Shown: piece by piece, positions 1 through 9,149 of the stretch
Numbering within the stretch: the first letter of the stretch is position 1
Layout of the letters: each line of letters starts with the position of its first letter
Assembly: GCF_028745505.1 (NCBI RefSeq)
Contig: NZ_JAQZZL010000002.1
Span: 2,335,702 to 2,399,701 of the forward strand
DNA from: Lentisphaera marina
GTDB lineage: Bacteria; Verrucomicrobiota; Lentisphaeria; Lentisphaerales; Lentisphaeraceae
Reading direction: 5' to 3'
DNA: 64,000 nucleotides
Translations under genes and position numbers: made by a program
The notes under the pieces: generated by a model
Told to the model about the DNA's origin: nothing
The model's database searches: none
The model's input: the letters and a program-made list of their open reading frames with translations, nothing else

Positions 1-1
1 C

Positions 2-379
2 CTTAACAAGGCTTCCGATATTCACATCACACCAGATGCCAAATTCATTTATATTCCCAACCGCGACAATCGCATTCGCAGGCAGCGCGGAGGGCCTCAG
101 TTAAGTCTTGACTCGGGCAATGATACTATAACGACATATGCAGTGAATCAAAAAGACGGATCGCTATCTGCGCCCTTGCAAAACATCTCCACTGGGCGTC
201 ACGTTCGTTGCCTCACATCTTCTGGAAATTTTCTCTATGCTAGCGGCGTTTACTCGGGAACTATTCACAGCTATAAAATTGATCCTAAGAGTGGGCAACT
301 AGAAGAAATCAACTTAATTAAAAACGCACCTCATATCCAAGGCCTTAACTCTCCTGCTTGGATGAGTATTCTGGACTAA
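2..379 (+). CDS. Lactonase-family beta-propeller protein (6-phosphogluconolactonase-like), C-terminal part
   Basis: The reading frame is open from the left edge of the window, so the start lies outside it; about 125 residues are visible. They contain the repeated blade pattern of seven-bladed lactonases (PF10282, YbhE/Pgl type): a SDIHITPDAKFIYIPNR stretch, then an I-T-Y-V-x-x-x-DGSL strand, then SSGNFLYASG and a G-T-I-H-S-Y-K-I-D strand. Family members hydrolyse 6-phosphogluconolactone or serve as uncharacterised secreted lactonases; which applies here cannot be told from the last blades. A GTG at 143 is inside the domain and is not a plausible start. Confidence 0.75.
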   Translation, partial: LNKASDIHITPDAKFIYIPNRDNRIRRQRGGPQLSLDSGNDTITTYAVNQKDGSLSAPLQNISTGRHVRCLTSSGNFLYASGVYSGTIHSYKIDPKSGQLEEINLIKNAPHIQGLNSPAWMSILD

Positions 380-403
380 GAAAGCCACTGTTGATAGAGC
401 CTA

Positions 404-448
404 TTAGGCCATAATACTTTCGATGCAAGACCCTTTCACAAAGAAACA
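404..448 (-). pseudogene. Relic of the 3' end of a permease gene
   Basis: About 44 bp here match the 3' end of the SLC12-like permease gene at 4115-4158 with three mismatches. Read on the minus strand it encodes CFFVKGSCIESIMA followed by a stop, against CFFVKGSGIESIMA in the intact gene. No further similarity is visible upstream of the relic. It lies between the lactonase-like gene and the pseudopilin gene, in no operon of its own. It is best read as the remnant of a paralogous gene or of a local duplication. Confidence 0.7.
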
Positions 449-508
449 TTTTTTAGCTAAATTAATAAGAATGAAAGCATTAGCGGCGCTATTTAGCTTA
501 TATAAGTA

Positions 509-1306
509 TTATGGGTTACCCAGCTTTACAGATTGTAAGCTTTGGCTGAGGTAATTATGTGATTCAACATGGCCATCTGCATTGACAACATTAATTTTAT
601 TCAGATGCCAATCAGGCTTTACGCTATCAGCCCATGTGTGGCCAAAGCCATTTTGGGCATAGTCCCACATTGTTGTTGTAGCCCCATTTTTTAGCCAAAG
701 GCCAATTGTCCCGTTAGCCTGGGCATCACAATCAAAAATCATGGCCGTTTCTACCGGGGCAACTAATCTAGCTAAGTAACCATTCACATGCCCCGGCTCA
801 GCCCAAAGAGTGCTCTCTGGCATATTGAGAAAAAGCCCACGATTGGAACCGTAAGATGTAACAGGGCGTCCTGATCGTCCTCCATTATTAAAATTTTGAA
901 AGACAATCGAGGGATCATCATCACCAGGACAAATGAATGCCTGCATTTTTCCTTCATCCTGTGTTTGAGGTTCAAAGTTGGCAAAGCTACTAGTGTCAAA
1001 ACTCCCTGGGCTATTATAAATCGCGGCATTTTGCGTGTAGGAAATTGCTGCGCCATCAATTTTGATGGAGTTTTCTATATTAATCGCCCATAATCCATTC
1101 TTACTCATATCTGGTGGCACGCGACCATTGAAGTCATCTGATGCAATAAACATTGTGGTTCCATATTGCTTTAGATTACTTTTACAAACTGCCTGTCTAG
1201 CCTGAGCTCGAGCCTTGCTCAAAACTGGTAATAAAAAAGAAGCCAATATGCCAATTATGGCAATCACGACCAAAAGCTCAATCAGAGTAAATCTTTTCTT
1301 ATTCAT
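509..1306 (-). CDS. Prepilin-type N-terminal cleavage/methylation protein with H-X9-DG domain
   Basis: A 265-residue type II secretion pseudopilin-like protein of the kind greatly expanded in Lentisphaerae and Planctomycetes. Residues 6-25 form the FTLIELLVVIAIIGIL-type hydrophobic helix; the residue before the Phe is Arg rather than the usual Gly. Residues 234-245 give His, nine residues, then Asp-Gly, the H-X9-DG signature near the C terminus. The middle is Gly/Asn/Trp-rich and probably folds as a small extracytoplasmic beta domain. The start is supported by AAGGATG seven bases upstream. It is transcribed away from the sigma factor gene that follows. Function is likely surface or secretion related; the substrate is unknown. 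Confidence 0.85.
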   Translation of the reverse strand: MNKKRFTLIELLVVIAIIGILASFLLPVLSKARAQARQAVCKSNLKQYGTTMFIASDDFNGRVPPDMSKNGLWAINIENSIKIDGAAISYTQNAAIYNSPGSFDTSSFANFEPQTQDEGKMQAFICPGDDDPSIVFQNFNNGGRSGRPVTSYGSNRGLFLNMPESTLWAEPGHVNGYLARLVAPVETAMIFDCDAQANGTIGLWLKNGATTTMWDYAQNGFGHTWADSVKPDWHLNKINVVNADGHVESHNYLSQSLQSVKLGNP

Positions 1307-1402
1307 TGTATTACATCCTTGTAAACTATCATTTCCTTATTACTCGTACTAGATTAACAGATCATGACACAATCTTATTTTTTTAATATAAGGGTAAAAT
1401 AA

Positions 1403-2005
1403 ATGCCCTCCAACTGGAATACTCGATATACGCTTTTGGATCGTCTCAAAAATGATGATGACCAAGAAGCTTGGGAGGACTTCAAAGCCTATTACGATCC
1501 CTTTATTCTAATCATGCTCTCAAAATTCAATATTGCGCACGATGATAAAGACGATTTGGTACAGGAAATTTTACTTTCACTTTGGAAATCACTAAAGCAG
1601 TTTAAGCCCGATGAAAATCGAGCAAAATTTCGCACTTGGTTCAGCCAGATCATTTATTGCCGGAGTATGGATTTTTATCGAAAAAAATCTAGTTCTGATA
1701 AAAAGGTAGAATCTCTAACAAAGGATCCCACCGCACTCGAATCATTTACAGAACCTGAAATTGAAAAAATCTTTCAAAAAGAATGGGAAGCTCACATTGT
1801 TAACGTAGCTCTCGAAAATATAAGTCCCATGTTTTCCGGTAAAGCTATCGATGTTTTTAAAATGGCCATGAAAAACACTGAAACCAACACGATTGCAAAA
1901 AGCTTTGATCTTAAGACAAACACAGTAATTCAGCTAAAAAACCGTGTAAAAAATCGCCTGGTTAAAGAGATCCAAACTCTGAAATCTGAACGTGAGCTAT
2001 TTTAA
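1403..2005 (+). CDS. ECF-type RNA polymerase sigma factor
   Basis: A 200-residue sigma-70-family factor. Region 2 is seen around residues 30-75 (DDKDDLVQEILLSLWKSLKQF) and region 4 around 155-190, a helix-turn-helix with NTIAKSFDLKTNTVIQ. The start has an AAGGG Shine-Dalgarno eight bases upstream. Its stop is two bases from the start of the Ser/Thr kinase gene, so the two are almost certainly co-translated. Sigma factor/kinase pairs without an anti-sigma factor are typical of PVC bacteria, where the kinase is thought to control the sigma factor. The regulon cannot be inferred from the window. Confidence 0.85.
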   Translation: MPSNWNTRYTLLDRLKNDDDQEAWEDFKAYYDPFILIMLSKFNIAHDDKDDLVQEILLSLWKSLKQFKPDENRAKFRTWFSQIIYCRSMDFYRKKSSSDKKVESLTKDPTALESFTEPEIEKIFQKEWEAHIVNVALENISPMFSGKAIDVFKMAMKNTETNTIAKSFDLKTNTVIQLKNRVKNRLVKEIQTLKSERELF

Positions 2006-2007
2006 AA

Positions 2008-4020
2008 ATGACTATTGCTAGCGATGACTTCGGACACGAATTTTCTGAATTGTATCAGGAAGCTGAAAGTGAAAATTGCGAATCTCTCCTAAATTATCAA
2101 ATTGAATCAGAGCGCTACGAAATTCATGAAGTTGTCGCCTCTGGTGGAATGAAAAACATTCACAAAGCTCTCGATAAAAAATGCGAGCGCACTGTTGCTT
2201 TGGCCACCCCAAAACAGGACATCGATGAAAGTTTTTACGATGTGTTCTTAAGGGAAGCTAAACTCACAGCCCGCCTGGATCATCCTAATATCATGCCCAT
2301 TCACGACCTGGGCTTAAGGGAAACTGGTCAGCCTTATTTTACGATGGATTTAAAAAGTGGCGATTCATTAGCTACAATCATACAAAAACTCGCGGATGGA
2401 GATACGACTTATCTGCAAATCTATAACACTGCAGAACTCATCAATATCTTCATCAAAATATGTGATGCCATTGCCTACGCTCATGAGCACAATGTCATCC
2501 ATTTAGATATAAAACCAGAGAACATTCAAATTGGTCACTACGGGGAGGTCTTAATCTGCGACTGGGGCCTAAGTAAAATTATTGGAGAAGCGGATTACGA
2601 TAGCCTTGATGAAGCCCTATTTAATCCCGATTTACTCAACAACCTAACTCAGCACAACAGGATTAAGGGCACTCCCGGTTATATGTCCCCAGAGCAAATT
2701 GACCATAAGCATCCCAAGAGTAAACAGTCCGATATTTATTCTCTCGCTTGCCTACTATATACTTTGCTCAAATTCAAAGCTCCCTTTAGTGGTTTTTCTT
2801 TGGATGAAACCCTGAAGCTTACAAGTGAGGGAAGAATCCCCTATCTTAAAAAATTCCCTGTGGCTTTAAACGCAGTTATTAATAAAGCTATGGCACGGGA
2901 CCCTGAAGATCGCTACGAATCTGTGATTGAACTCAAAAACGAACTAAAAAACTATACCAATGGTTATGCTACTTTAGCGGAAAATGCCGGCCTCATTCAG
3001 GAAGCCAAGCTTTTTGTAAAACGAAATAAAGCCAGCTCGACTATCATTCTGATTTCACTCATTTTAGTGACTTGCCTAACACTATTTTTTATCGGAAGAC
3101 TTCAAGGAAAAATTGATCAGATTAAATCATTGCACGCAGTTTCGGAAATGAACCGAGACGAAGCCATTGGCAATGCTCAAAAAGCACGTGAAGCGGAGGG
3201 ATTAGCAGAAGAACGATTAGGAGAGGTTCAAAAAAGTAGCGAGCAGATTAAAAAGCTATACTGGCAAAGCATTCGTAATTATTCAGACCGTTTTGTTTAT
3301 CAAACGCCTGCTATATCAATGCATCAGGCTATTTCACAGCTCAATGAACTTAAGGAGCTCTACCCCAATGATGCCTATCTTAATATTCAGCTCATCTATA
3401 ATTACTTTATCTGCCAAAAATTTAATGAGATTAATCAACTGAATCGTAATCCCGAATTAGTTTCTGACCTTGTGAATTTGAGTGAAAAATATGCGCCCAA
3501 GTTAAAGCAAAATGGCCTCCTAACTCCCCATGATTTTGCTCACTTAATCAGAGAATTCACCATTAATGAACGCTATAATTTAGCTGAAAAAATGCTGTCT
3601 TATTATCATGAAAGAAATTCGCATGCGGACTTATTACCAGTTGTCACTGCCATCTTAAAGTTGTGGAATCCGCAATGGGATCAACAAGGCTTAAAATACG
3701 ACCCAAACCAACATCACTTAACGCTGGCATCGAACGACATAAAAAATTTAAGTTCTCCAGTTCACTACCTTCATTCAAAACTTACTATCCTCCGTTTTCT
3801 TAAAGTCAATAAACTCAGTTTTTACGAAGTACAAGGACCACAAATCGCTCAAATTAATGACCTTAAAATTCATACTCTTGACTTAAGCTCCAGCTCAATA
3901 CTTCCCTATAATGAACTGGGGAAATTTCGCCATCTTGAAAAACTGATCCTCAATCAAAAGCAATTTAAACTCTGGAAACAGATGTACCCTAAGTCCTTGT
4001 TAAAAGTCACCGTGAAATAA
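2008..4020 (+). CDS. Membrane-anchored Ser/Thr protein kinase
   Basis: 670 residues: Hanks-type kinase domain at ~37-320, one transmembrane helix at ~345-366 (STIILISLILVTCLTLFFIG), a coiled-coil-prone stretch at ~370-415 and a C-terminal extracytoplasmic region ending in a leucine-rich-repeat-like motif (LHTLDLSSS...LEKLIL). The glycine-rich loop is ASGGMKNI. The catalytic loop is HLDIKPEN (~165), with Leu where most kinases have Arg, and the metal motif is DWG (~184) instead of DFG. Both variants occur in planctomycete and Lentisphaera kinases and do not imply loss of activity. The gene follows the ECF sigma gene by two bases, which points to sigma-factor control as its role. Confidence 0.85.
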   Translation: MTIASDDFGHEFSELYQEAESENCESLLNYQIESERYEIHEVVASGGMKNIHKALDKKCERTVALATPKQDIDESFYDVFLREAKLTARLDHPNIMPIHDLGLRETGQPYFTMDLKSGDSLATIIQKLADGDTTYLQIYNTAELINIFIKICDAIAYAHEHNVIHLDIKPENIQIGHYGEVLICDWGLSKIIGEADYDSLDEALFNPDLLNNLTQHNRIKGTPGYMSPEQIDHKHPKSKQSDIYSLACLLYTLLKFKAPFSGFSLDETLKLTSEGRIPYLKKFPVALNAVINKAMARDPEDRYESVIELKNELKNYTNGYATLAENAGLIQEAKLFVKRNKASSTIILISLILVTCLTLFFIGRLQGKIDQIKSLHAVSEMNRDEAIGNAQKAREAEGLAEERLGEVQKSSEQIKKLYWQSIRNYSDRFVYQTPAISMHQAISQLNELKELYPNDAYLNIQLIYNYFICQKFNEINQLNRNPELVSDLVNLSEKYAPKLKQNGLLTPHDFAHLIREFTINERYNLAEKMLSYYHERNSHADLLPVVTAILKLWNPQWDQQGLKYDPNQHHLTLASNDIKNLSSPVHYLHSKLTILRFLKVNKLSFYEVQGPQIAQINDLKIHTLDLSSSSILPYNELGKFRHLEKLILNQKQFKLWKQMYPKSLLKVTVK

Positions 4021-4113
4021 ATTTCTGTCTCGTCACTTATCCTAATCCAGCTTAGTATTTTTTAAGGGATCACAGTATTAAAAAATGAAAAACTAGCTGT
4101 TTACATGACTTCT

Positions 4114-6366
4114 TTAAGCCATAATACTTTCGATGCCAGATCCTTTCACAAAGAAACAAGTTGTGCCCAATTTCTCGGACAAATCTTCCATGTGCTCTTT
4201 TTGGAGTTCATCACTGTGACCGAAAATATTGAGGTCGGCTTTGTCGACCAAATTCAATGCATCAGAAAAGCTCTCATCACTCACAAAAATCTCGACATTT
4301 GAGCCCAAACGCGCCAAGCTAATAAGGTTCTTAAAAAACTTCCTCGTCGGCCTTTTGTATTCTTCTTTACTCACCGCACAACAAAGTCGAATCTTGCCTT
4401 TCCAATTGCCCGCAATTTTATACGCAGTCAAGGCTAACATATCTACGTTGGTCATATGCAATCCCAAGTTCCAATCTGGCGATTGATCCCGCACCCAAAT
4501 ATTGATACTCTTTTCACGACCAAAAACATTCTCTTGATTCAAACACATCAAGACTAAGGACATGCGCCCAGATTTAGCTGTGATTGCCGCTTCTTTCAGT
4601 TCTTGATCGCTACGGTCTTCAATGGGCATAAATAATACATTTGGCTTAAAAAATGAGCCCCTCATCACAGATACAGCGGTTTTAACCGCACCACTAAAGC
4701 TACGGGCTTCTACTAAGGAACTCGTTGCGAAAATTTTCTTATCATTGAGTTCTTTCACCACTTTATTGACTCCGCGCAGTTGCTCGGTACTCGCTTTATC
4801 TTCATAACGCAAAGCAACCACTTGCAAGGAACCCTGGGGATAGGTAAAGGCTTTGAGTACTGGACTAACCCCTTCGAGTTGCGAGCTCTTTTCTACCGGC
4901 ATAATGAGGTCGGGTTTCCACCCTCGTTTTTGCTCAAAATAGCCCGTGCGAAACACCTTTTTTGCTGCCCAGTTGGCAATAATTCCAAATAGACCCGAAT
5001 GAACGGTTTCCCAAGGTTTTTCGAGCTTTCTCCTATCTAATATAATATAGATTGCCAAAATGATTCCCAATGACACCAAAGACATGAGCGGATTGATCAC
5101 AAACATGGCCCCTAAACAACAAAAGGAACCCAAGAAAGGCACCAGAAAAGGAATCGAAAAGACCGGGCGGAAACTGATCAAGTTCATCGATTTCTCAATA
5201 CAGAGAACTGTATTAATGGTGAAATAAGCAAGAATGAAAAACATGGTCAAAATCATTGCAATCGCATTCAAATCTCCCAATAACATGACAATAAAAACTT
5301 TAATGCCTGTATAAATCAACGCCTTGCGAGGTTCGCCTTTACTTTCTTGTTCTAAAAGGTCCCCACGGGGAACAATGCGGTACTCACCCAAAGCCTGTAA
5401 AACTCGTGGTGCCGCCGCTAATGAACTCAGTGTGGCCGTGAAACATGAAGCAATGAGACCACATTGAACTAAGAGTGGCCAGCGGGCGTAATCGATCAAA
5501 GCGGTTGTATTGCTAACCAACTCTGGTGTTGGCACTAAGAAAGAGGCTAAAACTGCTACAGAAGCATAGACGACAAATGAAATTCCCCACGCTCCCATAG
5601 TTCCTTTTGAAATACTCCGGCGTGGATTTTTTAAACTCCCCGACATGCTAGCACCAACCATCACGCCTGTAGCCGCAGGAAAAAAAACCGCAAATAAAGA
5701 CTTGAAACTATTACCGTCAGCAAAGTCGCCAATGAGTTGCGGGCTTTGCCACTCATGCACACTTAAACCCAAGAACATACTACTCAAGGCGACGACAATA
5801 AAAACCATCACTAAGTTCTGAACTTTAAAGGCGACTCGCGTGCTAATTAATGTGAGGCCCAAGGCACAAAAGAAAAAGACCGTAACCATAAAAGTTTCAT
5901 ACATCCCAGCCTCAACGACAGGTCCTAAGAAGGTCGACTCCATCCTTTCCGCCGGAAACAAGGATAACCAACCTTCTTTCATACCATGCAAATACATCGC
6001 GGCTGACATCGCCTGTGCAAAATAAAGCGGAATGCCAATGGCTCCACCAATTTCCAAGCCTAGCGTTTGCCCCACCAAAGTGAATACGCCGCCCTTCTCC
6101 ATGCGCACATTACTGGTAATTGAAGAAATAGATAAAGCTGCCGTCCCAGTGATGATATAAGCTAGAACAATCACTCCCAACGCGCCTAGCAGGCCCGCAT
6201 GACCTACGAGCCAGCCCTCACGAATGTAAAGCATCACACCAATAATGGTGAGCAAAGTGGGTTTTAGGACGCCATGAAAAGTACCAAAGAGTTCAGGGCT
6301 CGCCCCATTATCGACCTTCCCCGCTGAGGAATCAACTGAAGTCTGAACTTCGTTCTGAATCGACAT
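4114..6366 (-). CDS. SLC12-like cation-chloride/amino-acid permease (APC superfamily)
   Basis: 750 residues. The first ~450 hold about twelve hydrophobic segments and open with the SLC12-type signature GVLKPTLLTIIGVMLYIREG followed by ALSISSITSNVRMEKGG and LGLEIGGAIGIPLYFAQ. The last ~280 residues are hydrophilic and match the layout of the cytoplasmic C-terminal domain of cation-chloride cotransporters. Family members move Na/K/Cl or amino acids across the inner membrane; the substrate cannot be assigned from sequence alone. The gene stands alone, and a relic of a second copy's 3' end lies at 404-448. Confidence 0.8.
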   Translation of the reverse strand: MSIQNEVQTSVDSSAGKVDNGASPELFGTFHGVLKPTLLTIIGVMLYIREGWLVGHAGLLGALGVIVLAYIITGTAALSISSITSNVRMEKGGVFTLVGQTLGLEIGGAIGIPLYFAQAMSAAMYLHGMKEGWLSLFPAERMESTFLGPVVEAGMYETFMVTVFFFCALGLTLISTRVAFKVQNLVMVFIVVALSSMFLGLSVHEWQSPQLIGDFADGNSFKSLFAVFFPAATGVMVGASMSGSLKNPRRSISKGTMGAWGISFVVYASVAVLASFLVPTPELVSNTTALIDYARWPLLVQCGLIASCFTATLSSLAAAPRVLQALGEYRIVPRGDLLEQESKGEPRKALIYTGIKVFIVMLLGDLNAIAMILTMFFILAYFTINTVLCIEKSMNLISFRPVFSIPFLVPFLGSFCCLGAMFVINPLMSLVSLGIILAIYIILDRRKLEKPWETVHSGLFGIIANWAAKKVFRTGYFEQKRGWKPDLIMPVEKSSQLEGVSPVLKAFTYPQGSLQVVALRYEDKASTEQLRGVNKVVKELNDKKIFATSSLVEARSFSGAVKTAVSVMRGSFFKPNVLFMPIEDRSDQELKEAAITAKSGRMSLVLMCLNQENVFGREKSINIWVRDQSPDWNLGLHMTNVDMLALTAYKIAGNWKGKIRLCCAVSKEEYKRPTRKFFKNLISLARLGSNVEIFVSDESFSDALNLVDKADLNIFGHSDELQKEHMEDLSEKLGTTCFFVKGSGIESIMA

Positions 6367-6530
6367 AATTTAGTTCTCTCGTTTTAAGTATAAGAGAACA
6401 ATAAACTAAGTATGAAAACTTACAGTTTACCACTTGAGATTATTGGCAGATTTTTGCTTTATTTTTTACTGAAAAATTCAGCTGATTAATTCTAGCTCAA
6501 ACAAAAAATTAAATCTTGAGCGAATTAAAT

Positions 6531-6562
6531 AAAAAAACCCATCAAGTTTTGATGGGTTTTTT
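6531..6562 (-). terminator. Rho-independent terminator of the sulfatase gene
   Basis: Arms CCCATCAA (6538-6545) and TTGATGGG (6549-6556) enclose three bases. A-runs on the left and T-runs on the right make it usable in both directions. It sits just after the stop of the minus-strand sulfatase gene. Confidence 0.85.
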
Positions 6563-6582
6563 ATCTAAATCAAAGCTTGTTT

Positions 6583-8067
6583 TTAGCGAATTGATTCTTC
6601 CGGGAGTTCTGATTTTATACCCTTATCAATCGGCATTTTATCTGGATTCGCTCCCGTAGCTTTAAGCGTTTTTGCGAGTTCCGCAGCCAAATTTGACTTA
6701 ATAGCGCGATAAGCTGGATCTTCAGCTAAATTGCGCTTTTCACTTGGGTCACGCTCCATATTATATAATTCTTCCATGTGGCGAAGTTTACCGCCATCAC
6801 CGTGGGGGTAAGCAACATACTTCCACTTGCCATGACGAATCCCACGAACGTTGGGTGTGTAGGGAAATTGGATTTCATAATTATATTCATAAAGCCACGT
6901 TTTACGCCAGTCCACTTCTTTAGAATCATCGAGAAGAGGAGCCCAAGAAAGACCTTGAGCAGAAGGCATTTTTTTGCCAACGGTGAGTTCCATAATGGTC
7001 GGTGCCATATCAATCGAAAGCACTTGTTCTTTAATTACTGTTCCGGCTTTGATTTTCTTTGGGAAACGCACCGTTAGGGGGATGCTGATACTCGCTTCGT
7101 GCATGGTGCGTTTATCAATCATGCCATGCTCACCCAAGAGGAAGCCATTATCTGAAGTAAAAATCAAAATGGTATTGTCGAGGATGCCCATCTTTTCCAA
7201 ATGATCATAAACACGGCCGACGCTGTCGTCAACTGAGTTAATTGTCGCCGTGTAGCTACGAACAAAATTTTCGAAATCAACAATTGCCGACGCTTTTTCA
7301 TTGGGGAAATCTTTACGAAAGCCATAAAGAGGACCATAAATACCGTGCCAAGTAGGCAAGCGATCAACAATCCATTTGGGCTTGTCAGCTAAGTTCCAAG
7401 AACTATTCGGGTAGGGAACAGGCACGTCATTATAAATGCTATCATATTTTGCCTCTGGGATAAAGGGTCCATGGGGAGCTTTATGGCCAAGTACGAGGGC
7501 AAAAGGCTTATCTTTTTCGACATTATTTAAAAAGTCTATCGCCATATCCGTTACTTTATGCGCATAATAACCGGGAACTTTTTTGCGATCTCCATTGATG
7601 TTAAAAGTGGTATCCCAATACTTACCTTGGCCTTTGTGAGTTACCCAATAATCAAAACCTGGACGTTTGGAGTCATCATCTTCTCCCATGTGCCACTTAC
7701 CGATCCAAGCGGTCGTATAACCTTCGTTTTGAAGTAAAAGTGGGAAGCTTTTGAGGTCGTGGGGATAGTCGGTAAAGTTATCGTAAACCTTGTGTGTGTG
7801 AGTATAAGTTCCGGAAAGGAATGCCGCTCGGCTTGGTGAACATAGAGATGTTGTGCAGTACATATTTTCAAATTGCACACCCTCAGCGGCAATTTTATTA
7901 ATACTTGGCGTATCAATTCCCAAGAGAGGGTTCTTGTGGTAGCCGACTGCATCGCCACGTTGATCATCCGTCAAGATGAAAACTACATTGGGACGTTCTG
8001 CGGCTTTAATTGCTAAACTACTCAAAAATATGGCAGTCGTTAAAAATAATTTTTTTCTTAGTGTCAT
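6583..8067 (-). CDS. Secreted formylglycine-dependent sulfatase
   Basis: 494 residues with a signal peptide (residues 1-22) and the type I sulfatase fold. The calcium-binding start is VVFILTDDQRGD (Asp34-Asp35). The modification motif is CSPSR at 76-80, where Cys76 is turned to formylglycine by a maturase. Further family motifs are IGKWHMG (~122) and TSDNGFLLGEHG (~300). Overall it resembles the N-acetylglucosamine-6-sulfatase-like branch of family S1, but substrate cannot be fixed. It probably removes sulfate from marine polysaccharides in the periplasm. It stands alone with its own terminator; no maturase is visible in the window. Confidence 0.88.
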   Translation of the reverse strand: MTLRKKLFLTTAIFLSSLAIKAAERPNVVFILTDDQRGDAVGYHKNPLLGIDTPSINKIAAEGVQFENMYCTTSLCSPSRAAFLSGTYTHTHKVYDNFTDYPHDLKSFPLLLQNEGYTTAWIGKWHMGEDDDSKRPGFDYWVTHKGQGKYWDTTFNINGDRKKVPGYYAHKVTDMAIDFLNNVEKDKPFALVLGHKAPHGPFIPEAKYDSIYNDVPVPYPNSSWNLADKPKWIVDRLPTWHGIYGPLYGFRKDFPNEKASAIVDFENFVRSYTATINSVDDSVGRVYDHLEKMGILDNTILIFTSDNGFLLGEHGMIDKRTMHEASISIPLTVRFPKKIKAGTVIKEQVLSIDMAPTIMELTVGKKMPSAQGLSWAPLLDDSKEVDWRKTWLYEYNYEIQFPYTPNVRGIRHGKWKYVAYPHGDGGKLRHMEELYNMERDPSEKRNLAEDPAYRAIKSNLAAELAKTLKATGANPDKMPIDKGIKSELPEESIR

Positions 8068-8230
8068 AGGAACTCACTTCTAATTTCGAGAATAAATATC
8101 TATAAGTCTTTATTGATGGCTATTATAAGGATCTTAACAAGCATACACCAAAAGATGACAATAAATGTGCCATTTCAAACAAGTTTTTGTATTAATTCAC
8201 TCAAATTCTGATGAATTCAGGTCTAAAAAG

Positions 8231-8728
8231 CTACTGACTATGTTTAATAGTATTTACTTTATAATTGAAATACAACTCTTGAAATATGAAGGTCCAAATC
8301 CCGTTAAACCAATTCGATTCATTATTTTGTGTGCCCAATAATTCGTTCATTCTATTACGCCCCTTAAAGGCCCATACCAAACTCAGAATTATATAAAGGT
8401 AATCCACAACATAACCAACATAATCAAGATAAGTTAAAATTTGTACATCATCAACAAAAAAATAAATGATAAAGATTGGAATTGATATAATCGCCAGTGC
8501 AAAAATTGTGTTCACTAAAAGCTTAGAAATCTTTGCTGAATCATCAACATAATTATTAATCACTTCACTTTGCCGCTTGATATAAAATGCTGTGTAAATA
8601 CCCAAAGTGATTATACTTAAAACCAACAATCTAAAAGTACCTTGATGGGCGAGGTCATCGATAATACCCATGACTCCATTATTCTTAAAGTTAAGCTCTG
8701 ATTGCGGTGGTGTGTAAACTTCGTTCAT
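8231..8728 (-). CDS. DUF4234-like small membrane protein with N-terminal NPY-type tag
   Basis: 165 residues. The N terminus, MNEVYTPPQSE, resembles the NPYxxPxS leader seen on many PVC membrane proteins. A TFRLLVLSIITLGIYTAFYI segment (~31-50) is typical of DUF4234, followed by two or three more hydrophobic helices. The function is unknown. The gene stands alone between the sulfatase and a long non-coding stretch. The unrelated membrane protein at 33997-34563 has a comparable N terminus. Confidence 0.6.
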   Translation of the reverse strand: MNEVYTPPQSELNFKNNGVMGIIDDLAHQGTFRLLVLSIITLGIYTAFYIKRQSEVINNYVDDSAKISKLLVNTIFALAIISIPIFIIYFFVDDVQILTYLDYVGYVVDYLYIILSLVWAFKGRNRMNELLGTQNNESNWFNGIWTFIFQELYFNYKVNTIKHSQ

Positions 8729-9149
8729 GTATTTGATTTACCTTACTTATATTAAATTTGCAGAGTAAATCTTATAAAAATTTAACTCCCTCCAATAGCT
8801 ACCCATATAATACACTCGCTAAGACCTTTTAACAGCTCAGTATTTTACTGACAATTCAATTTATTGGAAGTCATTCTTTCTTTAAGGTTGAAGCCCGTAC
8901 TACGAACATTTGTATGCAGTTCACGCTTTAGAGGCTGTATAAAAAATAGAAATACAACTCAACTTAGGGCTGAAAGCCCGAAAGTAGTAAAGTCAAAGCG
9001 CGCATATTAAGTTCCTAAATCAGTTCATTTAAGAGTAATAGCAAGCCACTGACCATATGTGTCAGTTTTTTTACTCTTTCATTAAAAATGATTCAATTAA
9101 TTCCTTGATTCAAAGGGATCGTCGATAAGATAAATGATTCAATGAACTA
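8729..9149. other. Non-coding stretch with one terminator-like hairpin
   Basis: No convincing gene is seen in this 420-bp stretch upstream of the IS1380-family element. At 9048-9072 the arms ACTGAC and GTCAGT are followed by seven T residues, a possible plus-strand terminator. Outer arms AAGAGTAA and TTACTCTT extend it. No gene on the plus strand lies directly before it, so it may be left over from a lost gene. Confidence 0.4.
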
